Assembly: GCA_021768245.1 (NCBI GenBank)
Contig: JAETNO010000003.1
Coordinates: 1-64,000, forward strand
Reading direction: 5' to 3'
DNA length: 64,000 bases
From: Bacteroidaceae bacterium
GTDB taxonomy: Bacteria > Bacteroidota > Bacteroidia > Bacteroidales > Muribaculaceae
This document shows positions 1 through 7,429 of this stretch, one piece after another. Positions within the stretch are counted from its first letter, which is position 1; each line of letters opens with the position of its first letter. Under the pieces are notes generated by a model, which ran no database searches, was not told where the DNA came from, and was given only the letters and a program-made list of their open reading frames with translations. Position numbers and translations under genes: made by a program.

Positions 1-2
1 AG

Positions 3-38
3 AAACTGTTGGACGAATACATCAAAAGGAATTATTGA
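3..38 (+). CDS. C-terminal end of an ORF cut by the window edge (probable mobile-element gene)
   Basis: An open frame enters from the left edge, reads KLLDEYIKRNY and stops with TGA at 36-38. Only 11 residues are visible, so the family cannot be named from the protein. Its position immediately upstream of paired direct repeats that look like an IS terminus suggests it is the last gene of an insertion sequence, for example an IstB-type helper ATPase. This is inference from context only. Confidence 0.35.
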   Translation, partial: KLLDEYIKRNY

Positions 39-51
39 TTTCCCCTGATTC

Positions 52-112
52 ATCACCCAAAATGTCCACATGGAACTTTGTTATGATAAAATATCACCCC
101 AAATGTCCACAT
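52..112. mobile_element. Right terminus of an insertion sequence (IS21-like end repeats)
   Basis: Two 20-bp direct repeats lie at 52-71 and 93-112. They start 41 bp apart, differ at one base and both end in AATGTCCACAT. Reversed, the end would read TGTGGACATTT, and IS21-family elements are known for TG...CA termini carrying several internal copies of the end repeat. Downstream, a frame encoding part of an outer-membrane-like protein starts without a normal N-terminus, as expected if the element inserted into that gene. The left end of the element is outside the window, so family and target duplication cannot be confirmed. Confidence 0.45.
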
Positions 113-693
113 CGCCTAAAAATAAATTTGGATTCCATATTGTAAATGGCCATACCTATATGTTTCCAGGTAAACCGATATGCAATCTCTTCAAGGTCGG
201 AATCGATTTGCGTTTTGCCGATGCGGAAGTCTCCAAGCTCAAGAACGATGGGCTGTTCTCTGATAATTGGAGCGGAAGCGGCGACAGTAATGGCGACAGC
301 GACAGTTTTCTCGATGATCTTGGCTGCTGGACCATCACAGCCGGTGTCGGCATAGGTCCGGTGGTAACGGTCACTCCGTTCAGCTTCGTCAATAATTCAG
401 CGAGATTCCTTAAAGCGAGTCTTTATTTCCATTACCGTCCCTCGGCGGGAGTCTATTTCGTGAGTCAGGACGGGGAGACGGATGCTTCCTGGGCTTTCTG
501 CAACATGTTTGACTTCGGAGGCCGTCTCACTTGGAAAATGATTGGTGTCGGTATCGAAGGTTCGTGGGGCAACGGCAAGTTTAAGCCTCTTATTGACCTC
601 ACGGATGAAGAGGACTCCAATCCCGGTCTTACGGCTGAAAAATACAAGCGTAAATTCGCCTCAACCCGCATATACGTCTCATTCACGTTCTAA
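112..693 (+). pseudogene. 3' remnant of an outer-membrane beta-barrel-like protein gene
   Basis: About 190 codons remain open to the TAA at 691-693. The protein has alternating hydrophobic and aromatic strands (GVGIGPVVTVTPFSFV, GGRLTWKMIGVGIEGSWG) and ends in RIYVSFTF, a terminal phenylalanine typical of barrel proteins inserted by the Bam machinery. There is no signal peptide: the frame runs back into the IS end repeats, and its first ATG (position 70) lies inside the element. It is best read as the C-terminal part of an outer-membrane protein interrupted by an insertion. The missing N-terminal half would lie beyond the left edge. Function unknown. Confidence 0.55.
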
Positions 694-769
694 TCCATCG
701 GATATGGTTTGTGCGAATCGGAGAAACTGATAGTAAATTGAAGCACATAAAATAGTTGACTAATTGTGT

Positions 770-803
770 CCGGGGCTTTGCTTGGTTGAAGTCCCGGTTT
801 TTT
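770..803 (+). terminator. Rho-independent terminator after the barrel-protein remnant
   Basis: A 9-bp stem (CCGGGGCTT at 770-778 with AAGTCCCGG at 789-797, one G-T pair) is followed by six T residues at 798-803. Confidence 0.8.
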
Positions 804-884
804 GTTGCGTTCTGTAAGTATGAGTTGTACATTTTAGTAGTGACTCTTTTGCATAATCGCAGTCTGGAGGGGGTATTCGGGGCC

Positions 885-892
885 TAACTTTG
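885..892 (+). promoter_or_regulatory. Probable -7 element for the orphan terminase pair
   Basis: TAACTTTG matches the Bacteroidota -7 consensus TAnnTTTG, 45 bp before the ATG at 937. No good TTG lies at the expected -33 distance, so this is a half-site call. Confidence 0.45.
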
Positions 893-936
893 TGGCTATA
901 GAAACATAGTCATATAAAGTTATTCCCCCGACAGTC

Positions 937-3486
937 ATGCGAAAAGAATCAATCATCTCCTTCAGTGCCATGCGTCCGCTCGAATTCTGCGGCAAGACCA
1001 TAAGGAGCGTCAACGACAATAACATTTGCCACAATCTCCGCCAATCCTCTTCAGGGCGCGGGCTCGTGCCCGTAGGGCAGCCCGGGCCAATGACCCCCGG
1101 CGATTTTCCCCGAGCAAAACTGCTTCCCGGCGGGGAGTATGTGCATCCCGACGGGCACATTACGCTTTTCCTGCGTGATGTGTGCCGCCTGCTATGCATA
1201 GAGAATGGTCATTCCTCCTATCTTGAGGATTTCGGCGACGACCCCGAGGCCATAGTAACCGTGGGCGATACAATGCTCGTGATGATGGGAGAGGGGAAGA
1301 TTCCGATGGAACTCTATCACGACGGCAAGAAGTGGAACTGGCGCCGTCAGCCCGAAGCCCCTGACCCTATCAGCATTGTCCGTAAGGACGAAGGGGTGAT
1401 TTCCGCAGAGATAGATTCAAGGAGCCTCAGTGGCGTATACTCGTCGCGCTCCTCCTCACTGACCTCACGCGATGCCCGCGAGCTTAGTGATGCCATGGTC
1501 GATGCCTATTGTTCGATAGGCGACCGCGCTACGTCGGGACGGGTGTTTTTCCAGCCGGTAATTGCCCGCTATCGCCTGCGCGGCCACGATGGCCGTATCC
1601 TTTTCTCCTCCGCCCCGGTGATAATAGCTCCGTCCGACGGCCCTCAGCTGACATCCGTCACCTTTACCCTCTCCGGTTCGAACTTTTCACTTACCTCTGC
1701 TGCGACGCTCAGCGCCCGCACGTTCAGTCTCGGTCTCCGCTGCGAAGGGGAGCTGTCGGAGCGTTGGTGTCAGGCTGTAGGGAGCGTGGAGCTTTTGGTC
1801 AGCCCTCAGCTCCATCCATTGGAGGAGTCCCGGGGTGCCACCCACTTTTTCGGACGTTTTTCCGCGACGACAGGCTCTGTCACAATGATGCTCCCCGGTG
1901 TAGGAGCGGGAGGCGGTACTTCTGTAGGGATTGGTTTGCGTCCTCAGGTTGCGGTCATCCTCGGACGTCTCGATTCTGTGCTTGAACCGATCGGGGCTAC
2001 GCGCTACGATGCCCTTGACAGCGAATGGTCCGGCTTCGACCATCCGTTCTATAGCGGGCACCGTGATTTGATGTCCGACATAAAGGCAATGCGTTCTGCC
2101 CTTTCCCTCCCTCTGCCAAATCGGGATGACGATGTGGCGGTAGTGTCACGCATGTCAATGCCCCATATTCTTAACGCCTCGGTGGCGGCGAGTGGCGGTG
2201 ACCTCGTCGCTCTCGCGTCACTTACTGCCGTAAGGTTCGGCGGGTGGCTGCCCGTGGAGCTTATGACAGTCGATACCCGCTCGGCTCAAGCCGGTGAGGT
2301 TTCCACTGCCTGTAAAGTGATTTTTTCTGACGGCAGTTCGAGGGTGAGGAGCATGAGCCTTGTCAATCCCGGTCTCGGCGGCCTTTCCCCGCTGATGTCC
2401 TATCCGTCGCCCGACGCTGTCGCCGTTGAGCTTCATCATGACGGTCGCTTCATGCGCTTTGACCTTGTGCCTGACCCGTCAGGCTGCATGTCCTATTGGC
2501 TTTCCGACGAATTGAAGCCTGTTGATTTCTCGGCTGCTGAGGAGAGTCACTCCTCTCCCCGTGAATCGCCTTTGCCGATGCGCTTCCCCGGACTTGTAGC
2601 TGTGGCCCGTGCGTCCCTGCCTTTGAGCCCTCTGGCCGTGACGCAAAATTCCGCAGGCGATTCCGTCGCAATTGAAGTTGCGCCGGGAGTGTCAGGTGGC
2701 TGGGATGGAGGCGCGGGCCGTTTTTATCTCTTCGGTCGTGGCGGCATCCAGGCTCTCACCGTCAATTCCGGACGTAAGCGTATCAGCCTCCGCCATCTCG
2801 ACGGACGCCCCGTGGAGTCGCGCGAGGCGGTCTGCCCGACCTCCGAGGGCGTTGCAGCTATCGCGGGTGGCGACCTCGTATCCGTTTCCGGCCAGAAGGT
2901 AAGGACATTGCGCCCCTATGTGGAAGCTACCGCTCTTGGCTGGAATCCCCGTCATGAAGAAATCATCTGCTGCTATAATGCGGATTATCCATGCCCTGAA
3001 AACTTCACTCTGCCTCCTCGGCTTGGCATGAATCCCGAACCGCTCTTCCCTGCCGCGCTTGTGCTAAGCCTTGACGGACGCCTTATCGGCAGCCGCTCGC
3101 TTCCGGAAATGACATCATGGCGGTCTACGGCCACCGGTTTCCGTGCATGTGGTGCCGACGGAGTGGTCTATGATATGCTCGATGAGACCGATGGAGCGGT
3201 CGACGCCGTGTTCTTCTCACGCAAGGAACTTGGCACGCGTTTTTCCGACCGCCGGGCAGCACGCCGACTTGTCTCATTGCCGCTGATTGGTGAGGTCGAC
3301 GATGCGACGGTTGATATCCATGCCGACAGTGGGGGAGGCCCTGCAATGTCCGACCCTATGGCGAGCTACAGACTGTCGGGCCTTATCCGCCATCTGCCCC
3401 CGTTTCAGATACTCTTTCCCCATGCCCACGCTATAAGCCTCACCCTCCGCTTCACCGCCCGCCCCTCCGCAGTCCGCCTGCCATGA
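937..3486 (+). CDS. 849-residue protein of unknown function paired with a terminase-like ATPase
   Basis: I do not recognise a named family. The protein has no signal peptide and no membrane segment. It is rich in short beta-type blocks separated by glycine and proline, with an N-terminal part (residues about 20-120: NICHNLRQ, LVPVGQPG, VHPDGHITLFLRD) and many later segments of the form LxxVDxxSGxxR, which suggests a multi-bladed beta fold. A second in-frame start is at 970 (MRPLEFCG). It overlaps the terminase-like ORF by the four bases ATGA, so the two are probably translationally coupled. A structural virion role, such as a beta-propeller portal- or tail-associated protein of Bacteroidales phages, would fit the partner, but no capsid, portal or tail genes surround it. 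Alternatively it is a domesticated chromosomal pair. Translation is confident, function is not. Confidence 0.8.
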   Translation: MRKESIISFSAMRPLEFCGKTIRSVNDNNICHNLRQSSSGRGLVPVGQPGPMTPGDFPRAKLLPGGEYVHPDGHITLFLRDVCRLLCIENGHSSYLEDFGDDPEAIVTVGDTMLVMMGEGKIPMELYHDGKKWNWRRQPEAPDPISIVRKDEGVISAEIDSRSLSGVYSSRSSSLTSRDARELSDAMVDAYCSIGDRATSGRVFFQPVIARYRLRGHDGRILFSSAPVIIAPSDGPQLTSVTFTLSGSNFSLTSAATLSARTFSLGLRCEGELSERWCQAVGSVELLVSPQLHPLEESRGATHFFGRFSATTGSVTMMLPGVGAGGGTSVGIGLRPQVAVILGRLDSVLEPIGATRYDALDSEWSGFDHPFYSGHRDLMSDIKAMRSALSLPLPNRDDDVAVVSRMSMPHILNASVAASGGDLVALASLTAVRFGGWLPVELMTVDTRSAQAGEVSTACKVIFSDGSSRVRSMSLVNPGLGGLSPLMSYPSPDAVAVELHHDGRFMRFDLVPDPSGCMSYWLSDELKPVDFSAAEESHSSPRESPLPMRFPGLVAVARASLPLSPLAVTQNSAGDSVAIEVAPGVSGGWDGGAGRFYLFGRGGIQALTVNSGRKRISLRHLDGRPVESREAVCPTSEGVAAIAGGDLVSVSGQKVRTLRPYVEATALGWNPRHEEIICCYNADYPCPENFTLPPRLGMNPEPLFPAALVLSLDGRLIGSRSLPEMTSWRSTATGFRACGADGVVYDMLDETDGAVDAVFFSRKELGTRFSDRRAARRLVSLPLIGEVDDATVDIHADSGGGPAMSDPMASYRLSGLIRHLPPFQILFPHAHAISLTLRFTARPSAVRLP

Positions 3487-5447
3487 AGTGTCCCATTAAC
3501 CCCATTAGCCTCATTCGCCCCATTCCTCCCATCCGTCCCATCAGCCCTATTAACCCCTCCTTCCCTCAAATGAACCTCCAGGAAATACTCATCGAAAACG
3601 CCAGGCGTAACGCTCACCTCTCCGCAGCTCCCGACCCGGTTGCGGGTGACGCCGCCGATCCTCGCCGGAGGGCCTACACCCTCGGGGAAAAGACCTGGTT
3701 CCTGCCGGTCGACATGCTTTCCGACCCCCGGCTATCCACGGTTTCCAATGAGCGTGATCTTGCCCGCCTACGCTTCAGATATGACTTTCCCTTCTGGGCG
3801 GCCACGTGCGTGGTTATTAACGACAAGATCTCATCGCGCGATGTCCCTTTTGTGCTTAATTGTCCGCAGCGTCGCCTCGTGGCGCTTCTTGAAGAGGACC
3901 GTCGCGCGGGGCGTCCTCTCCGTCTCATCATGCTGAAAGCCCGTCAATGGGGTGGCTCCACCCTTGTGCAGGTCTATTTCGCATGGATTCAGATTGTGCA
4001 TTGCCGTAACTGGAATTCACTCATCTGCGCCCATGTGAAGGACACGGCTTCGACCATACGCGGGATGTACACCAAACTTCTCTCGTGCTATCCCGCCGAG
4101 TATTGGGAGGAGGATGTGAAGCCGGAGTTCCGCCCGTTCGAGCGAATGAACAACACCCGTGTGATTCCGGGACGGGAATGTAAGGTGACAGTCTGCTCAA
4201 GCGAGAATCAGGAGGCCACCCGTGGTCAGGACTGTGCTATGGCCCATCTCAGCGAGGTGGCCTTCTGGAAAGATTCGCCGCTCCACAATCCTGCCGACCT
4301 CCTGCGCTCTGTCACCTCCGGTATAGCTTCGAAGCCTCTCTCCTTTATAGCCATGGAGAGCACAGCCAATGGCGTGGGAAACTTCTTCCACCGTGAGTGG
4401 GTGAGGGCCAATACCCCCGGAGCGAGCGACAAGAGGCCATTTTTCGTGCCTTGGCATGAGATTGAAATCAACCGCTCGGAGATTGACGACCCCGAGGAGT
4501 TTTGGAAATCGCTCGATGCTTATGAGAGGGATTTGTGGACAGTCCACGGCTGCACGCTTGAGGCGATAAAATGGTATCACGACAAGCGCATCGGCTTTCC
4601 CGACCATCGCTCGATGATGGCTGAATATCCCACTACTCCCGACGAGGCCTTTGCTTCCACGACGCGCGGAGTGTTCTCGTCGGAGGATGTCGGGCGTCTG
4701 CGCGCCGATTGCTCCGTGAAGGGTGAACGTGGTGAAATCACCGTCTCCGTCCATGGCGATGCGGGGCTCCCCATGTCACCGCGTTTCCTTCCGTCAGACG
4801 ATGGTCGGCTCAGTCTTTGGCGCCGTCCGCGGGCCGGAGGTGATTATCTTGTCTGTGTGGACATCGGTGGCCGCTCGCGCGATGCCGATTATTCCGTAGT
4901 CTGCGTTTTCGACCGTCACAGCGACGGTGGCGATGACACGCGTCCGGAGGTGGTGGCGCAATGGCGCGGACATATCGACCATGATTTGCTTGCCATGAAG
5001 GCCGAGGCAATAGCTCGCTACTATCGCGATGCGTTGCTTATTGTCGAGAGCAATTCCTGGGAGAGTTCTTCGGAAGGTGAGGGCCGTTATATCCTTGAGC
5101 GTCTCTCGCAGAGCTATTCAAATCTCTATTACCGTCAGGGAGAGGGGCAGTCGGCGCGCATGCCGGGGTTCCACACCAATGTGCGCACCAAACCCGCCGT
5201 GATTGCCAACCTCGTGGCCTATGTGCGCGAGCATGGCTATATCGAGCGTGAGCCCCTTGCCTGCGACGAGATGCTGCAATATGAATCTCTTCCCGACGGA
5301 GGCTATGCGGCGCGCCGTGGCGCCCACGACGATGTTCTTATGACCCGTGCGATTGCTCTCTATGTCCATGCCGTGGCCGGCAGGACGCCCACCTTCCGCA
5401 TGACCCGCGAACTCTACCATGCCCTGCTCGACCGCTGCCTGAGATAA
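3483..5447 (+). CDS. Large-terminase-like DNA-packaging ATPase/nuclease
   Basis: Terminase large subunits pump DNA with an N-terminal ATPase and cut it with a C-terminal RNase H-fold nuclease. Both parts are visible in the 654 residues: a Walker A-like KARQWGGST (about 152-160), a Walker B region AHLSEVAFW (about 254-262), a coupling-motif-like MESTANG (291-297), then nuclease acids in LVCVDIGGRSRDADYS (D460), LIVESNSW (E522) and GAHDDVLM (D616/D617). The length is near the top of the usual range. The first ATG (3483) overlaps the upstream gene, but residues 2-28 are encoded by a 9-bp tandem repeat (PIN PIS LIR PIP...), so the functional start may be the ATG at 3570 (MNLQEILIEN). No small terminase, portal or capsid gene is present, so this is an orphan. 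It ends against a bidirectional terminator. Confidence 0.85.
   Translation: MKCPINPISLIRPIPPIRPISPINPSFPQMNLQEILIENARRNAHLSAAPDPVAGDAADPRRRAYTLGEKTWFLPVDMLSDPRLSTVSNERDLARLRFRYDFPFWAATCVVINDKISSRDVPFVLNCPQRRLVALLEEDRRAGRPLRLIMLKARQWGGSTLVQVYFAWIQIVHCRNWNSLICAHVKDTASTIRGMYTKLLSCYPAEYWEEDVKPEFRPFERMNNTRVIPGRECKVTVCSSENQEATRGQDCAMAHLSEVAFWKDSPLHNPADLLRSVTSGIASKPLSFIAMESTANGVGNFFHREWVRANTPGASDKRPFFVPWHEIEINRSEIDDPEEFWKSLDAYERDLWTVHGCTLEAIKWYHDKRIGFPDHRSMMAEYPTTPDEAFASTTRGVFSSEDVGRLRADCSVKGERGEITVSVHGDAGLPMSPRFLPSDDGRLSLWRRPRAGGDYLVCVDIGGRSRDADYSVVCVFDRHSDGGDDTRPEVVAQWRGHIDHDLLAMKAEAIARYYRDALLIVESNSWESSSEGEGRYILERLSQSYSNLYYRQGEGQSARMPGFHTNVRTKPAVIANLVAYVREHGYIEREPLACDEMLQYESLPDGGYAARRGAHDDVLMTRAIALYVHAVAGRTPTFRMTRELYHALLDRCLR
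3486..3556. repeat. Degenerate 9-bp tandem repeat (CCCATTARC type)
   Basis: About seven to eight 9-bp units related to CCCATTAGC run head to tail between the two ORFs. If translated they give three-residue PIN/PIS/PIR units. A second array of the same family, in inverted orientation, lies at 22864-22926. Confidence 0.75.
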
Positions 5448-5513
5448 AAAAAAATCCGACGACTGCCTCTCCCGCGCTTATTGCGCGTGAGGGGGCTGTC
5501 ACCGGTTGGATTT
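5446..5513. terminator. Bidirectional terminator between terminase-like gene and H1-like gene
   Basis: A long imperfect hairpin (AAATCCGAC... pairing with ...GGTTGGATTT, inner arms rich in GCGCG) overlaps the terminase stop codon. Read on the minus strand it is followed by a run of T residues (A-run at 5446-5454 on plus), so it ends the H1-like transcript and probably also the terminase transcript. Confidence 0.75.
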
Positions 5514-5535
5514 CTTGGGGAGACGTATGCGCCGA

Positions 5536-5709
5536 TTATTTTCCGGCAGCGATAGAGTCCTTGCGGAACTGCTTGAGAAGCTTTTCGATTTCAAGAGAAA
5601 CCTTGCGGGCGCGGGCGCCGGCAGCCTTGTTGCCGTTTTCTACCTGAGCCTGTGCGTCTTTTGCAAAAGCTTCGAAGTTTGAAGTGATTTGTTCAACGAG
5701 AGTTTTCAT
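5536..5709 (-). CDS. Histone H1-like protein (Hc1 family), 57 residues
   Basis: The short frame reads MKTLVEQITSNFEAFAKDAQ and ends KQFRKDSIAAGK. The layout matches the small Bacteroidales histone H1-like (Hc1-type) proteins: an acidic/neutral helix, then the conserved block NGNKAAGARARKVSLEIEK with basic residues on one face. These proteins are thought to bind DNA and act in nucleoid organisation. ATG is at 5707-5709 and TAA at 5536-5538. It has its own promoter (-7 at 5807-5814) and a terminator at 5446-5513, so it is a monocistronic unit. Its proximity to the terminase-like gene is probably chance. Confidence 0.85.
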   Translation of the reverse strand: MKTLVEQITSNFEAFAKDAQAQVENGNKAAGARARKVSLEIEKLLKQFRKDSIAAGK

Positions 5710-5806
5710 CGGTTGATTGGTTAATGAGGGGTTAGTAAAAAATGTTTGGGAAAAGAATCAGGCCAATTTAAACGTTGTTAGGTTATTGGCCTTACGCTCA
5801 TCTGTG

Positions 5807-5838
5807 CAAAAATACGAATAAAAGAATGATATTTGCAA
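5807..5838 (-). promoter_or_regulatory. Promoter of the H1-like gene
   Basis: On the minus strand TATTTTTG (5807-5814) is the -7 and TTG (5836-5838) the -33, with a 21-bp spacer. Just inside the transcript an 8-bp inverted repeat, AGGCCAAT (5760-5767) and ATTGGCCT (5785-5792), could form a leader hairpin or an operator. The rest of the 300-bp gap 5710-6012 is AT-rich with no ORF. Confidence 0.7.
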
Positions 5839-5919
5839 GATTTTTGTTAAAAAATATTCCATAAATGGCTTAATAATCATGCTTTTTCTCTTTTTTTCGG
5901 CTTTTTCCCCGCTTTTTCC

Positions 5920-5927
5920 TAACTTTG
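5920..5927 (+). promoter_or_regulatory. Probable -7 element for the M16 peptidase gene
   Basis: TAACTTTG matches TAnnTTTG. The -33 position holds only a T-rich TTTCGG. The ATG is 86 bp downstream. Confidence 0.45.
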
Positions 5928-6012
5928 AGGCTGTTTTTCCACCTATGGGGCAGCGATAGGCCTCCCTTTGTAGGTCCGGTGAAACAAAATGCCTGTCACG
6001 TAATAAAACGGT

Positions 6013-7299
6013 ATGATTGACTATACAAGATTCACTCTCGACAACGGTTTGCGCGTGGTCCACAATTATGACCCGTCAACGGCCATGGTGGCTGTCAATG
6101 TGCTCTACAATGTCGGCGCGCGCGACGAAGATCCTTCAATGACCGGTCTGGCCCATCTGTTCGAACACCTTATGTTTGGCGGTTCGGTCAATGTGGCTGA
6201 TTTCGATGCCGAGATTGAGCGCGCCGGCGGTATGGACAATGCCTGGACCTCCAACGATTTCACTAATTTCTACGATGTCGCTCCGGCGCAGAACTTCGAG
6301 ACCCTCCTTTGGCTCGAGAGCGACCGCATGCTCGGGCTCGCCTTCTCCGACAAGGCTCTTGAGGTGCAGCGCCATGTGGTGATTGAGGAGTTCAAGGAGA
6401 CCCATCTCAACCGCCCCTACGGCGACCTTTATCATAAGTTGCGCGCCCTTGTCTACCGCACTCATCCCTATCGCTATCCGACGATAGGAAAGGACCCCTC
6501 GCATATCGGGAAAGTGACGCAGGCCGATGTCCGCGATTTTTTCTATAGCCATTATGCCCCTGACAATGCGGTGCTTGCCATCAGTGGCAATGTCACTGCC
6601 GACGTGGCCCGCGAAGCTGTCGTGAGATGGTTCTCCGGGATTCCGGGGCGGGAAATAAAGCCGCGCACCTATGCTCCCGAAGCCCCGGTCGAGGCTCCCC
6701 GCGAGGAGGAGGTCAGGGGGCACGTCCCCCAGACGACTGTGGTTGTGGCCTATCCCATGCCGGCCTATGGCGAGGACGGATATATAGAGTGTGACCTGAT
6801 TACCGATATTCTCGCTTCGGGACATTCGTCGCGCTTCTATCGGCGCCTGCTGCTCGGCAGCGACCTTTTTACTTCAGCCGACGCCATGATAACCGGTAGC
6901 GAGGAGCCGGGGATGCTGCTGCTGAAAGGACGTCTCACCGACCCCTCGGAAAAGGCCGCACGTTTGGCTGTCGAAAGGCTCATGGCGGAGGCTTCGGAAC
7001 TGTGCTATCATGCCACCCGCCGCGACCGCCTTTCATATTCAGTGGCAGAGGCGCGTCCGGGAGGAGTTACACCCTTTGAGGTCGAGCGCGCTATAAACCG
7101 CTTCGCTTCCGACTTCACATTCTCCTCGATGAGCTATCTGCAGCGCGCGCAGGCTCTCGCGATGGCCGAGATGCACGGCGAGGATATCAATGAGATTGTA
7201 CCCTCCTATCGCAGGGTGACCACCTCCTCCATCGTCAACACCGCCCGCCGCATCCTCGACCCCCGCCGCGCCTGCACCCTGATTTACAGACCTCTCTGA
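6013..7299 (+). CDS. M16 family zinc metallopeptidase (insulinase/processing-peptidase type)
   Basis: M16 enzymes cleave peptides with an inverted zinc motif HxxEH. It is present here as HLFEH at residues 48-52, followed about 75 residues later by the third-ligand region HVVIEEFKETHLNRPYGD. The remainder follows the family: inactive second half with SHYAPDNAVLAISGNV and SGHSSRFYRRLL. At 428 residues this is one M16 unit with both half-domains, the usual size for the short bacterial form. No signal peptide is seen, so it is probably cytoplasmic, although Bacteroidales homologues are sometimes periplasmic. It is a single gene with a divergent H1-like gene upstream and a convergent secreted-protein gene downstream. 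Confidence 0.9.
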   Translation: MIDYTRFTLDNGLRVVHNYDPSTAMVAVNVLYNVGARDEDPSMTGLAHLFEHLMFGGSVNVADFDAEIERAGGMDNAWTSNDFTNFYDVAPAQNFETLLWLESDRMLGLAFSDKALEVQRHVVIEEFKETHLNRPYGDLYHKLRALVYRTHPYRYPTIGKDPSHIGKVTQADVRDFFYSHYAPDNAVLAISGNVTADVAREAVVRWFSGIPGREIKPRTYAPEAPVEAPREEEVRGHVPQTTVVVAYPMPAYGEDGYIECDLITDILASGHSSRFYRRLLLGSDLFTSADAMITGSEEPGMLLLKGRLTDPSEKAARLAVERLMAEASELCYHATRRDRLSYSVAEARPGGVTPFEVERAINRFASDFTFSSMSYLQRAQALAMAEMHGEDINEIVPSYRRVTTSSIVNTARRILDPRRACTLIYRPL

Positions 7300-7330
7300 G
7301 AGTCCCTTCCTTGTCGCGGATAGCAGAACC

Positions 7331-7364
7331 GCGCCCCAAAGGTTTTATTCAACTTTTGAGGCGC
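7331..7364. terminator. Hairpin between convergent M16 and secreted-protein genes
   Basis: Arms GCGCCCCAAAGGTT (7331-7344) and AACTTTTGAGGCGC (7351-7364) form a 14-bp stem with one mismatch and one wobble around a 6-nt loop. It lies midway between two convergent stop codons. Confidence 0.55.
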
Positions 7365-7429
7365 AGTCCATTTTGTGTTAGGGAAGAGTTCTTTGAAAGG
7401 ATAGTTTTGACTTGAGAATTGGGATTAGG

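Noticed and set aside
3486..3556. CRISPR array
   Set aside because: Repeats are 9 bp, degenerate and directly adjacent; there are no spacers or cas genes.
937..5447. Intact prophage
   Set aside because: Only a terminase-like gene and one unknown partner are present; no integrase, portal, capsid, tail or lysis cluster within several kilobases.
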